DNA from: Parasponia andersonii
Lineage: Eukaryota; Streptophyta; Magnoliopsida; Rosales; Cannabaceae
Direction of reading: 5' to 3'
DNA length: 64,000 bases
Assembly (NCBI GenBank): GCA_002914805.1
Contig: JXTB01000020.1
Location: forward strand, 428,573 to 492,572
The notes under the pieces are model-generated. The model was given only the letters and a program-made list of their open reading frames with translations. It made no database searches and was not told the DNA's origin. Positions 12,831-25,900 of the stretch are shown piece by piece. The position numbers and the translations under genes were made by a program. Position 1 is the stretch's first letter, and each line of letters starts with the position of its first letter.

Positions 12831-12959
12831 TTGTGCTAGATCACTTTTAAAAAAATGTGATTGTCCCCTGATAAAAATGTGACCTCCTCGTATATTAAAT
12901 GAAAAAAACAAAAACCAAAAAGGGGGCCAATGCGGTATTAGGACTTAGACTTCTCGCTC

Positions 12960-13200
12960 AAGGTTTCCTCTCTCGAGGTTGTATAAGCCATTGAAGAAAT
13001 GCGATTCAACTCATCTCTCCGAGTTCGATTCGCCAAACTGAGTTTCAGTTCGCTCAGTCCGACTTCAACGAATTCCTATTCGCTCAATCTAATCGCCGCT
13101 GAAAGCCTCCTCGCATCATCCCAAGCTCTCGGCTGTGGACCTCGACCCTCTCTCCCCCAGCCATCCCAAGCACTCAGCCCCCTGGTTTGAGTCAATTGCA
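12960..13200 (+). other. GC-richer exon-like segment with a 63-codon ORF, unrecognised
   Basis: A short island of higher GC with CTC/TCG-rich text carries an ORF from 12999 to 13190 (MRFNSSLRVRFAKLSF...). It ends in a proline/serine-rich stretch and is followed by AT-rich, intron-like sequence. The composition differs sharply from both sides, so it could be a 5' exon of a host gene, or a gene fragment captured by the CACTA element ending at 17717. No family was recognised and no continuing exon was found. Confidence 0.25.
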
Positions 13201-14682
13201 ATCTCCATTTGTTCCCGGGTCTGTCCGCATTTTCTCTAAATTTAACTGGTTGGCTTGTTTATATTTTCAAATGGCTTGCATGTTTATTTTATAAATCTTG
13301 TGGTTCAAGTGTTCGAAAAAATGTCTGTGAGAAATTTCATGAGTTCATTGCAAATTTTATGTGCAGCTCTCTGTTCTAATACATCTCTGCCAATTGTGGA
13401 TTACAAAACAGAAAGGCAATAATTTTATGTGAAACAAGATGAAACCAAACTCTTTAATAATTTGATATGTTCAAACACGTATTAGAGACTGAAACTAACT
13501 AAACTCTCAATTGATTGAAGTAAATTTAGAAAAGAAGATGTTAGCTAGTCTTAATGTAACATTGTAACCAAAGAAAACTCAGTAATCATTTTTTACCACA
13601 TTTTGTTTTGTTTTAGCAATCTGAGCATTACTTCCTTTTTTATCAACTTACAATTAGCCTGAGTTTTGTGGGAATTTGATTGCTTTGTTTCAATTTAGCT
13701 TGTAAGAAAGTATTGGTGCTAGCATTATTGAGCTCCAAAATCTGTTATTAACACACTATTCCACATAAGCCTTTAGTTATGTTAATTAGCTTATGTCATT
13801 AATAACAATTGTTGTATTATCACTATTATAGTCTTCTTATATGCTATATAAAAGAGTTTGAATATTGGGTTTTGGGTGCGATAAAAAAGCTGGGTGTTTC
13901 TGTAAGCCTACAAAAATCAGGGCTTGTAGAGAGAAACTTGTTGATTAGTCTAATTAGCTATTTTTGTTAGTAAGTCCTGACTAATTCAAGATTGCAGCTT
14001 GATTGGTTAACCATGTAAGTTACTTAACTATCAGTTTCATCTTATTGGTTCAAGTTGGCTGTTAAAAGGAATGCTTTAACCATTTGTATGGGTATCACAA
14101 ACTAAGAGAATTACTTTTTATGTAAGATTGAGAGATTGAAATGTTAAGGGAACTTTTCAAGGGTTTGTAACTACTTTTCTGGGGTGCTTGTTTACTAAGA
14201 ATCCGTAAGAAAGTGTAACAAGCTGAGAGTGAGAATTAGTTGAATTTTTGTAGAGTGATTCAGTATGTATTCATGCATTTTCCAATAGTTTATTGGACTA
14301 GGGAGTTAATCCCTGCTATGGGTGTAGGTTTGTCTTTGACAATCTAAACCAAGTAAAATTGTCTTCTCTTTAATTCTCGTGTTTATCTTTATGCTTCCAG
14401 GAAAATTGAAAGGGTAATTGCTCACATTTACTGGGAAGAATGAGTGAATCTTTGTTGCTGATCAATGAATTAAGCATTGGGGGACAACCCCTACATTAGA
14501 TGAGGGTTCTGTTAATGAATTTGAACAAGTAAAACTAGTGTGCTACTGTTCTTATTGCTTTTTTTGCTGAGTTACTGATCTCTTGCATTGACATTGGTCT
14601 GAAACCAACAAGAAAACACATTACTCAAAAGCATTTGGAAGTTTCTAATTTCTATCATGTCTGCTGGTTCTCTGACGGAACA
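13201..14682. other. AT-rich non-coding stretch, nothing recognised
   Basis: Intron- or intergenic-like DNA without a recognisable protein, RNA gene or terminal repeat on either strand. Confidence 0.5.
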
Positions 14683-15168
14683 TTTAGCCTTAGTACGAAT
14701 GACATTAATTGAGACCAAATATATACGCATATGTGACCTGACCAGTACAATCACTGTTTGGGATATACGTACACGCATTTATGCATATGTGCATATATAT
14801 ATGTATATGGGCACAAATCCAGTAGGCTTTTTTATTTATTTATTTATTTATTTATTTATATATAGGTATCATTTTAGCTAATGAAATTTTATCATGCATA
14901 TTTTTTTATAGTAAAAAGTAAAAGAGAGAAATAATATTGACAATGCACGTCTTTTTAGCCTTAGTATGAATGATATTAATTAAGACCAAATATATACGCA
15001 TATATGCATATGTGCATATATATATATATGTATATATGGGCACAAATCTAGTAGGTTTTTTTTTTTTTATCTATAGATAGGTATCATTTTGGCCAATGAA
15101 ATTTTATCATGCATATTTTTTTATAGTAAAAGGTAAAAGAGAGAAATAATATTGGTAATGCACGTCTT
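14683..15168 (+). repeat. Direct tandem duplication, about 271-bp and 215-bp copies
   Basis: Copy 1 (14683-14953) and copy 2 (14954-15168) both run from TTTAGCCTTAGTA through GGGCACAAATC and GAAATTTTATCATGCAT to AATGCACGTCTT. Copy 1 carries a (TTTA)n tract (about 14830-14859) and an extra about 50-base CG-richer segment around 14735-14785 that copy 2 lacks. Agreement outside those indels is high, so the duplication is fairly recent. It contains no gene. Confidence 0.9.
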
Positions 15169-16390
15169 ATGCACCTCATTATAGTCATTGGATCACTATT
15201 ATTGACTGAAAAAAATATACTTACACATAGGTAAAAAAAAATACTTATTGGATTGCCAAACTATATATATATATATATGTTTGAGATAACGGAAGGTGGT
15301 TCTAATGGCACTTCTTGCATGAGATATTCTCTATACAACTGTTTAATGAAATGTGTCTAATACAAGTATGGTATTCTCAATCTTAAGGGCTGCATGTGCA
15401 ACGGTCATGGTGCTAGATCACTTTGATGATGTACACTATATAACGAAGCTAGAGCCAGTCTTAATCATAATAGTTTACTTTTCTCCGCCTAATCACGAGT
15501 ATCTGTTATGTCTAATGTTTTTTTCGTGACAATAAAAGTTGCTCTGCCTCTGACTCATAATTATTTGTTTTTTAATACTGCATTCTACCCATCTTTGTGC
15601 CCTGTGGGTCATCGATGGTCATCACAAAGATATTAAATTATTCAGCTGAGTCCTACTGGGAAATGTCAGCTTCTTGACTCGACTTTATTCATTTTTGCTT
15701 TAGCTTTTATCTTTTTCTAAGTCTTCCTTTTCTTTTCTTACTTACAGCAGGCTACATCTCTGATGGCACAACTTTCATTCTAGAAATATCACTAGTGCTT
15801 CAAGTACTAAAATTTGGATTTGAATACGCCTCTTTGGCCTTTGACTCGACTCGACTGATATCAAATTAATTTGGCTTTCAGATAGGTGTTCTCAACTTAA
15901 TCTTTATCAGATTTATAAGTTTCTAATATTTATATTAAGATTTGCTTGGTTAGAAATTTGTTTTTCATTTTTCAGCTTAAGTATGCAAGTCAATTACTCT
16001 GTATTTATCATTTGAAAATTACAGATTATAATTTTGTTGTGTTTTCTACAGTTACATAGACAGTTTTAGAATTTGTGGTGAACTTCTTTCCACATTGTCA
16101 CAGTCTTCGATCTTGGTCATATACTCATATTCAAATAATAAATATCTCAAACCCATATTTATCTAGATAATTGGGTATGTCTGTGGGTGTGTGTTTTTTT
16201 TTCCTTTCCAATTAATATTGTTGTTTGTACAAAATCAAACCCATAAAAGTAAAACCAATTAATATATGATCACTTATTTTCTTGGTTTTCTGATTGTGAT
16301 TATTGTTGATGGGTTCTATTTTTATTGAAATTTCAGCATATATATGCTTTTCTCTTTGATTCTCTGCTTACTGAGTTTTCTACTTCATTT
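15169..16390. other. AT-rich non-coding stretch
   Basis: No gene was recognised. It lies upstream of the CACTA transposase relic and could be part of that element's interior, but no CACTA left terminus was found in the window to prove it. Confidence 0.4.
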
Positions 16391-16400
16391 TTTGTTTGAA

Positions 16401-17002
16401 ATTCAAAGAGATAAAGAAGAACAACTCCCTCATACTAGTAGCCGCAAAGAATATGCTCGATTGATTGATGAATTGGTAAAACAATCGAATTTGTACTAAG
16501 AGTTTTATGTCAAATAAGTTTATTATACTTTGTTCATGTTGCTTTGCCCTTTTTACATAGAAGAATGCTAGTACGAGCAAAGAAGCACCTTCGAGAGTTG
16601 ATGTTTAGACTACTGCCCACAAGAAGAAAAATGGCAAACCTATGAATTCAAAAGTTACTGAAGCTTTTGTACGAACTAAGCTTCTTTTTTTCTTCATTTC
16701 ATTTTATTTTAAATTTGACATGTTTTTGAATTAATTGTTTGGTTTCAGATGGATATGGATCTATAAAAATTGTTCCAGATGGATATATTATATCAACTGA
16801 TCCAAAAAATTTAGTTCATCATATTCCTCCGAGATCCAATGCCATGAAAGTCGGTATAGATTTTGCTAGACAGCTTGATGCATTTCTATGGAGGCCTGTA
16901 TCAGAGATGAGTTCTATTAAAGATGTTGATAATATAATTGCAAGACCAGCTTATAAAGTTTTAATGAGGTTGTCATTATCAATGCTTCCCTCATTTTATT
17001 AA
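16401..17002 (+). pseudogene. CACTA-type plant transposase fragment (En/Spm accessory protein domain)
   Basis: There are two exon-like blocks, 16401-16475 (QRDKEEQLPHTSSRKEYARL) and 16561-16668 (KEAPSRVDV, stop, TTAHKKKNGKPMNSKVTEAF). They are flanked by a GTAAAA donor at 16476, an ACATAG acceptor at 16560 and a GTACGA donor at 16669. The second block has the shape of the plant En/Spm transposase domain (RVxLW..AH.KKDG..VN.KV.E), with a stop where that family has tryptophan. A following block at 16748-17002 (DGYGSIKIVPDGY...DAFLWRPVSEMSSI) reads openly and is probably the next exon, but its frame relative to the splice acceptor at 16747-16748 does not match cleanly. The fragment is broken. 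Confidence 0.55.
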
Positions 17003-17717
17003 CACTAGAATTATTAAATTATTCTAATAAATACTTTGCTGATATATTTCTTTCTTGTAATGTACATTTAGGAAATGATGGAAGAATATGAAGGATTGAA
17101 GAATATGTCGGAGAAATATAGTTGCAAATTTTCAAATTTGATTGGCAAGATATTTGGATTTTATTGGATTTTATGTTCTCTTGTGGGAAGATCCATCTAT
17201 GTTTAATTTTTTTGAATTGAAATATTGCATGCTCAACTACACGTATTAATATCATTCTAGTATTACATATTTATGAGTTCTGTTGACAATTATTGAACGT
17301 TTAAGCGAATATGAAGCAACATAAGTATTATTATTTTTACTACATAGCATTAAAAAAAAGTTATAACATAAATAAGTGTTATTATAAGGCCATTAATGAC
17401 ACATAAAATGTTATAAATTATTTTACATAATACCACAAAAGTGTTATAAAATGGGATTTTGTATAACAATAAAAAAGTTTTATGATAGGGTTTGTACTTT
17501 TCATTACACATTTATATTATAACTACACTAAAAGATCATTATATAGATTTTATAGCACCAAAGAATGTTATAAAAAAATTTTTTATAATAGCAAAAGAAT
17601 GTTATAAAAGACCTAGACTTTTAATAACATGAGTTGACATAAAATTTTTTTATAATATTATGAACTATTTACGATAACACATTTTTAGTGTTATTAAAAG
17701 TACTTTTTCTTGTAGTG
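16401..17717 (+). mobile_element. 3' part of a CACTA (En/Spm) DNA transposon, right terminus at 17717
   Basis: The right end ACTTTTTCTTGTAGTG is the complement of the classic CACTA terminus CACTACAAGAAAAAGT. Inside it, 17290-17710 is studded with TGTTATAA words on alternating strands, which are the subterminal repeats that bind the element's own protein in this superfamily. Upstream are decayed transposase exons (see 16401-17002). The 3-bp target duplication would be TAA (17718-17720). The left terminus (CACTACAAG...) was not found, so the element is 5'-truncated or rearranged. Confidence 0.8.
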
Positions 17718-17721
17718 TAAG

Positions 17722-20033
17722 TGTGATATCCTAATATCTTATATGACACCTTAGCTCCTTACAATATCAAATAGCTAATAATAACATCATTACATATCAT
17801 TTTGTTTTATTTTATTTTATTCCAGAATTTTCATATGACACCTAATTCCTCACATAATTAAAGAGTCAATAATAACATGATTGCTTAGCATTTTCATTTA
17901 TATCAGTGTCATATCTACATATTATTTTAAGTTTTGATTTTAAATTATCATAATTATTAACTTTTATTATATTTTAAGTTTTGCAGTGAAATGCTCGATG
18001 CAGGCTTTTTGGTACAGTTTGACATATTTTAGCATATTATTTAGCATTTTAGTTAATTAGAAAATCATCATTTAAGTTTATTCATTTTAATATGATACAT
18101 AATTTTAAGCCTTTGGTTAATATTTGAAAGAAGTATGATTTGTGCTCTTCATACCTATTAGTATTATTATATTTATTATTATTATTATTATTAAAAAAAA
18201 AAGGGTGAAGTGCCGACAATTTTAAGTCGGTAGCTTCGAGATTCAAGTAAGTGTTGTATTTCTTTTCTTAGTTTTACAATTAGTAATATCTCATCCCTCC
18301 ACCGTTTAAGAATATATTAGTATCCTTGCATTCTCCACCTTTCTTAGCTGATAAGTGCTCTTCTCAAATTATAGTTAATTTACAAACTTGTTAATGTAAA
18401 GCAATCAAGTAGATATTGGTGAAGTTTCAAGTCGTCTGTAGTCACAATTTGACTTCAAGGTTAGAACTTTCCATTTATATATACACTTATGTTTTGTAGT
18501 TAGTTAGATGATAGGTTTTATGTAAATTAATCGGTTCACTTTTAATTGATGTCTATGTTGAAGTTATTTATGTCATAAAAGAATTGGAGCTCTATATAAT
18601 ACATGTTATTAGGTGAATGGATTAATCAACATCATATTTTCTCTCGGCAACTATTTTTCTTTTTATTAAACTTTCCTTAGTTAGACTATTCTTATATACA
18701 TATATAAGGTGTTAGAATTTTAATGTTTAGGAAAAATTTTTTGTACTTATAAGTGTCTGATTGTATCTTTATTATCAACTATATTTAAATATATCTTTTT
18801 AAAATTAGTGGACTGCCATAGTTGAGTCTTATTTAAGATAGCTAAAAAAAAAATGAATGGTTGAATTCTAGCAATAAATAAACTTATAGTTATAGACTTA
18901 CAGTCTATATAATTGGTTCCATCTTTGACATTACCTGTTGATTTAGTTTGTTTCTTTTTGTTCGACTAATCATTTGTAACTATCGTAATATTATATTGGT
19001 TATGAAACTCTTTTGGACAACTTTTTCTTCATAGATCAGTATTATATGGATATTTGGATAGATGGATTAAATTGTGTTGATTGGTAAATTTGTTTAGTGA
19101 CTCATATAGCCTGTTATTAGCTAAATAATAGGGCATATCAATTGTACCAAGAGCAAAGAGCATTTCACAAGAAAACAAATAAAGCTCAGAAACAAAGTAA
19201 GTAACGTCACACCTGTAATGTAAGAAATTCTCTGTTTCTGTGAATCTGTGGAATCTGTAAATATGTGTATTTACATATTAGTCATTTTGTTTTGCATGAG
19301 ATATGAATACGTGGTGTATTTATATTGTCTAACAAGTATTGATGAATAGGGTGTGGCGGGCTAGCGTCCAAATATATGATATGGTTCCTTCGGGAACACT
19401 TTGGTCCTCTCGGAGACATTATGGTTCCTACGGGAACACTTTGACGGCGGTATGGGGTGGACCTCTGCTATACACAGAGGAGATTTTCTGGGGTTCGAGA
19501 CCTCCATATAGCTCATGATATGTTATATATTCTCTGAGTGGCTCAGTATACAATTCACGGTCTTGTCAGGCAATGCAATATACACAGGGATCCCAATCAT
19601 ATAATTATCTATTCTCTGTCATATACACTCTGTATCTGCATACGTTACTTACTGAGTTTTATACTCATTAATATTCTTACATTGAAGAAGGTACGAATGA
19701 TATATGAGTTAGAGGAGGAGCGCCGACTTTCTGACCGCGGCTTGTATATATGAGCATTTTGACGCTGTGGTTTTCTAATAGAAGATTTTGTAATTATTTT
19801 GTGTGTGTTTATTATGTATATTTTATGAGAGGCCCATGTAGCGAGGATGTATATATGTATATATTGGAGTATGTATAATTCTGAGAGAAATTTCCCCTTT
19901 TCTCCTAGAAAGTTTAAGAAGTTTTAATTTTCCCTGATTTTATCAGCTCTAAGTACAGTAGCGTCTCCCGATCTCACTAAATATTTATATAAATATCCTT
20001 ACGTATGTGTGTGTGGGATCGGGGGATGTTACA
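17722..20033 (+). mobile_element. Solo LTR of a chromovirus, perfect 5-bp target duplication GTAAG
   Basis: The block starts TGTGATATCC, ends GGATGTTACA, and is flanked by GTAAG at 17717-17721 and GTAAG at 20034-20038. No primer-binding site, coding domain or polypurine tract is attached, so this is a solo LTR of 2312 bp left by LTR-LTR recombination. A TTACTGAGT landmark near 19647 lies about 390 bases before the 3' end, as in the other Tekay-type LTRs here, which sets the orientation. The first base of the left duplication is the last base of the CACTA terminus. Confidence 0.85.
17741..17897 (+). repeat. Diverged tandem repeat inside the solo LTR (period about 92 bp)
   Basis: ATATGACACCTTAGCTCC...AATAATAACATCATT (from 17741) recurs from 17833 as ATATGACACCTAATTCC...AATAATAACATGATT. 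Two copies, with clear divergence. Confidence 0.7.
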
Positions 20034-20038
20034 GTAAG

Positions 20039-20760
20039 GTTATGGTCCTAGCAGCTAAATATCATGTACGCTCAATTTTTTGTAAGCCACCGTCAGTTAC
20101 AAGAAATTCTATTTGAGTGATATTAGGCTTTAGGCTGCAAAAGATCAAAACCCTCATGATACCATCTTTGGTTCTCGCTTCTACCTTTAGTCTCTCTATC
20201 TTTAATCCTCTACAAATTAGCCATAGACTCAAGTATACTCAACTAATCCTTGCCTATTAGTTTAGCATGAAAGATCTAGGGTTTGTATTTGGTATATTTG
20301 CCATTGCAATTTCACTAAGATTAAATGCAATGCTAAGTTGATTTTTCTGTATAGTTGCCTATGTCATACTACCCTACAATTCAAAGCACATACAACATAC
20401 CTAAAAGCCCTAGCCTTTCTCTCTACCTATATCTCCTCCTAATAAAAAAGCCAGTGCTATCCCACTTGGACGCTAGAGAGGGGGCATTTACTTCTTCTTC
20501 TCTAGTCTTCTCTCCTCACCTTCTACTTCATCCTTCTCCATGCTTTTTTTTTTCTTTTTTCTTTTTCAGATTTAATAAGTTCTTATCTAGATCTCATTTA
20601 TAGTTCCACCTTTAGTGTGGAGTCCGATTCAGATCTTAAATCTGAGATCACTTCTTAGATTTAGATCTGTTCAGTGGCCAGTTTTTGCTTTGTTTTCTTT
20701 ACCACTGGCATAGATCTCAATTGAAGCTGATGTCATATAGATATAGTCTACTACATAGCC
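20039..20760. other. Spacer with leader-like, pyrimidine-rich text; no gene identified
   Basis: It contains CT-rich runs around 20410-20560 and an AGATCT-rich patch at 20570-20680, which look like a plant 5' leader or the 5' untranslated region of a LINE. No coding domain follows because LARD-1 interrupts it at 20761. The sequence beyond LARD-1 (28870-29101) has a GGCCTC...GAGG text and ends in an A-run, reminiscent of a LINE 3' end. Confidence 0.3.
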
Positions 20761-22905
20761 TGTCATGACCCAAGATTCAAGACCGTTATTTTTGGTAATT
20801 TTGAGTGTAAAGTAATATAAATAAAGGATTTTACAAAATTTAGAGAAAACTAAGTACTTGAATGTTTCATTTTAGTCCTTGAATCACTAGAAATTTCATA
20901 TAAAAGGGAGCCAATCTTTAGTTTAATTTATTAAGAAAAATACGTCAATTAAAATCCAATAAAACATAGTTAATTTGTATGAAAACTTGGAACTTTAATG
21001 CTGATTAAAATGAAGTTATCAAATCTTGAGTCAAAAAGTAAAAAACTTTATTTACAAAGTTAATCAAAATTTCAAGTACTTAAGACTTTAAAAGTGTGCT
21101 CCTTGGGAACCATAATATCCCATTTATATACCAAATCCTCAAATAGTAATAAATACATCCTCATACATTCACTTAGTAGAATCAATGAACTTGACTAAAT
21201 AGCTAGACATAGAAAAAGAGTGAGACAAGAAAAAGATACCAACCAAAGATGAATAGGGTTGTGAACATAAGCCAAGCAACTTAGTAGGAAAGCTTGAAAG
21301 CTTAGTAGGAAAGTTGTTTCCTGATTTAAAAACCTTTTTAGTGATAGAAAGACCCATAGTTAGTTTAATCCAAAGTACCTTTGCAAAACTATATGTGCAT
21401 TAATACATAATAATATCCAAAACCAAAAGTGCATATGCACATTCATATATATAGATATATAGAAAGTATGATATCAGAAAATCAATTGGTCCACAAATAC
21501 TTGACACAAATCCACCCGTACCCATGAGTTCACTACTTCTCATCAGTGGAAACTAGGGTGTTGGCAGTACGTGTGCCATACAGTATGCCTAACACCTAGC
21601 CCATAACCGGAGGGGACACCCGTGTGTCGCCTATCAGATGGGGAGCTAATCTAAAGAAATACCCTGCGCGGGTTCACAAATTCTGCACTATCAGTAGGGC
21701 TGCAGTGCCACTCTATAAAAATCCCATAATGCTAACCTGAGATTCATGTGTGATCTTATGACACGTGTACTATGAGCTGATATGTAAAAATGGCCATATA
21801 GTAATTTAAGTTTAAATGATGCTCTAGTTTTTAATAAAATATTTAATTAAATTTTTATAGAAAAATTGACAGCATAAGTATACTATTTTAACATATCCAA
21901 AAATAACCTGCACTCAGCAAAATCCTAGAGCAATCTAGTATAGATAATACAATTCAATCCCATGACATATATTCAAAATAATTCTAAAATCATGTTTATC
22001 ATCATGTGTTTCAGAAAATAAGTTTTATTCAAAAACAGTATAAAACAGAGGTAAATAAAACCCTACCTCACTAGAATAGCGATACCACGCTATGACATTC
22101 TCAAGGTGCCGTTGAACGACTACTTAGAAGGTCGAGAACTAATTCCATGCCCTCGATCGCTCACTTGGCAAAAGCAAACTCCTCAACGGAGTATCGAATC
22201 AAGAAGCAGACCTCTTCGTTGAATTTCTAATGTCCAAAATAGCTAAGTTAGATATATAACTTGACAAATTTAGGTCTGGGCCAACACTAGACTAGTGGCA
22301 CATAAAACGAGACAAAATCTAAGCTGTAAGATATCGTTTTTAATGCCGTTCACCAAATATAGTCAATATATATATATATATATATATATCAAACTTCACC
22401 ATTTTCTGAGTACATTCCAAAATTGACATCAAAAACAATATATAACGATTGGATCAAAAGTCAAACTCGAGCTCAAAAGTAAACAAAAATGGAAACTTTT
22501 ATTCCGGGCAAAATGGAGTCGTGAGATATATACCTTGAGGTTCCTCTCGACGATACGAACCCAAGAACACGACCTGAAATAACCAAAATCGCCACCGAAA
22601 ATTAAAAACTCCCTATAGCCAAAAACAATGTTTTCCAGCAATGGAATGCTCGCAGTAGCTGAGGATGGGCAATGCGGTCATAAACAACATGGGGGAGCTC
22701 GGTTGGCTATTGGGTGGGCCAGATGGTGGTCGTGGCAGTGACTAGTGCTTCTTCGCCTCCGTTTGGCCAGGACGAGTGAGAGAGAAAATAGAGAAGGAGA
22801 GAGTGAGTTGGGAGAGGGAGAGGGAAAGATTGCATATGTATAAATAATCTCTTTTTTTTAATGGTCAAATGACAAAATTGCGCTTAGAAAAACTAGGTTA
22901 TTACA
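20761..22905 (-). repeat. 3' LTR of LARD-1 (left)
   Basis: This copy carries the family landmarks: the AGCTCAGTAGG-type signal region near 21295, the AGGGGACACC block near 21610, and CCCTCGATCGCTC near 22160. It ends GTTATTACA before the polypurine tract. A (TA)n run lies at about 22366-22387. Confidence 0.85.
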
Positions 22906-25900
22906 TTCTCCCCTCCTTAGAGAAATTTCATCCTGAAATTCAGGTATAAACTGAGTGGGAGCAAGATTGTGAGAAATAGTCACTAAAAGTTTAGCAAACA
23001 CTTGACTATAGAGATTAAGAGTATTAAACCAAGTACTAGTTAATGAAAGGAAGGTGAAATAAACACTCCTCACTTGGCATCAGAATCTCGCTATTATACT
23101 AACCTGTATAGTGGTATAAGATAAGGATGCTCTGAAAGAGATACAGAATTATAGGAATATTTATCTATAGGTACAAGAATCTCAACACCCATAACTGGAA
23201 ACGATAACCTCAAGTATGTGAATGATCAACAGATAATGATGATAACCATGGCTAGAAGCTAAGAATACGGGACTCCGAACACTGATTATAAGGCACCAAA
23301 CTAGAACAACAGACCAAATGTTAGATATAAGAATATTGTCCCCCTGATCAAACCAGACCAATAATCTCCTGGGACATACCCATTTGTCTGTAGTTAGAAC
23401 CTAGACTAAATAATATCTGAGTCAATGAATTTAACATGAGTCTCCTTTTAAGTACAGAATATAATCGAATAGAGTTTAAGACAAAGAACAAAAATCTTTG
23501 TATTACACCACACAAGAAAAATAGGTTTAGAGGCCGAAGATGACAATGAGAGTCCAATGGCTCACAACCATTTTTCCCTCTCTAACAAGAGCGAAGGATA
23601 ACCCAAAATACAAACTACTTCAAGTCAAACTCACAACTAGAACACCCAAACTAGAATTCACCAATGTAAAATATTAATGCAAATTTCAATCCCAATGCAA
23701 GTACCCAAACCATGAGAAGTTTTCAAAGTATTTCAAATCTTTTATCCAGTGTGTAAAATCTCATCAGAGAAAATTAAAGCGATGTTAATCCAAAGATTGT
23801 ACAAGTCTTTGATATAAAGAAAAATTCCACAGACACAGTCTAATGTCCTAGAAATATGCACACAACTGAAATTGATACTTAATACCCCAGAAAGAAGGTT
23901 CTAATAGGATAGGTTATCTGATACCATCCTCGAGTGACGCCTATCTCCCATGAAACCTCTTTTCAATTTTTAATGAAAACAATTTTAAAAATATTTTTGA
24001 GAAATTGAATGTAAAAATTGTTAGAGCCTAGAAATACTACACTAGTTCATAATATGATTTCTCCTTGGCCAAAGGTGAACTAAACTTGAACTTCGAGTAT
24101 CCCTTTACAATATAAATATAGAGTCTAATGACTCTTAAGGAAAAATCTATGAGTAATATCATTCTAATCATTATTAGTTATATAACAATAACCATGCTAT
24201 TATAGTTAAACAAAATAGGAGATTTGGATTCAACTCAACATCAACATTTAAAAAAAGGTTTCATTCCATGCATAGATAATGAAAATCTCTAAAAGTCACA
24301 AGTATTAACTTAAAGATAAGTTATATATGATGACCATTTATTTAAAATCAACCAGGAATGCATGAAAAGATACTAGTTTGTTCCACATAACCAACGAAAT
24401 AGACATTTATTACGAAAATCACACTTGATAAAATAATAAATAAGGCCCTATTTAAACTACTTTGGTTAATTTTTCTTTCAAGCAAATAAACATTTGAACC
24501 TCAATCCATATTACAACTAAATACGATGGGATATTTTTTGTAGAATTCTAAAATATTCTCTAAAGTAACCAAAGAAGTTTCTCCAAAAGTTGAAAAGTTC
24601 ACACTTCATTCTTTTTAAAGGGTAGTTTGGAAAATATTAAAGTGTGAAATATTGTCAAATATTTTCTCAAAGTAGATAAAACAAACACCAATTCTTACTT
24701 AGTCCTTCAAAATAAACATTAAAAGTTTATATAGATGTATACTAGGTGTAGCCAACTAATCAATATACATATAAACTCCATGCATTGGAAGCTACAGTCA
24801 AATCTTCAAGAAGAAAATCACACACTAATATGCACAACTCAAAATCCATCAAATACAAAGCCAAGGCATGTAACTCAATACCATTCATTGATTTGAAAAT
24901 CAAAATTTCATCATCCTTCTAAGTTTTCCCAACCCTAGGGAGATTAGTCAAAACTAATTACACAATGCCCAAAATCTAATCAAAACAAGTTCTGCACAAC
25001 TCCAATGTAATTTTGTTCACACCGTAGGAAATCGAGTTGGCATGAATCATTACGACTCAACAATCTAACAAATACCAAAGGACCATGTATCCATCAGCAA
25101 GGTAAACCACATCAAAGGAAACTTAGAAAAAATATGCAATTTGGACCATCGAACACACAACGCATAAGTGATAAGCTTCTAAGATTTAAATCAAAATTCT
25201 TAACTCAAACGTTTTACCCAATAAAGATTTTTATAATGCAAGTAACCACATCAAGTTTTTATCCTCTAAGCAATATATTCTAGAGAAATTATGTGCATAA
25301 ATCTTCAAACATAAGCATAAAGCTAAAGATTTTATCCAAAATCATTCTCAATCCACAGTAAAGTTTACTGAGCAGTCAAATTTGTGAATATTTTTATTTT
25401 AAGTAACTTATATCTATTTTTTTTCTTAAGTAAACTTGTGAAAGTATTCATTTAATTTCAAATTAAGTATTCAGTAGGAATTGAAAAATGCCTAGTAATC
25501 TACTAAGTTCAAAATTAGAAAAGGAACTTGAAAAGTTTGATTTATGTATATACGTTTATAGAAATAAACTAGTTTGGTCCAGAGATCTTTCAAATTAATA
25601 TTTCCAAATGTAGAACAAAATCTTACTAATATACAAATAGATTGGTAGTTTCACAAAGCTTAGTCTCAAAGTGACATGCTAATTTAAAACAACACTTCCT
25701 ATGAAAAAAAGTGTATTACTCTCACCTAACCAATATTGGAGTTTAAAATGTTCATGATCTCTTTGAAAACAAACATGTCACTTTGGTCAAATACAAAGAT
25801 TTACACCATTCAAAATGTTAATTGTCGACTTAGCATTTCCCAAAGTTTTAAAACCAAATGATTCGGTTTTAAATCTAACTAAACCCTCAAAAAGTTAATA

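Noticed and set aside
15290-15480. Faint resemblance to a pentatricopeptide repeat fragment
   Set aside because: Only a few residues match in mixed frames, too little to support a PPR relic.
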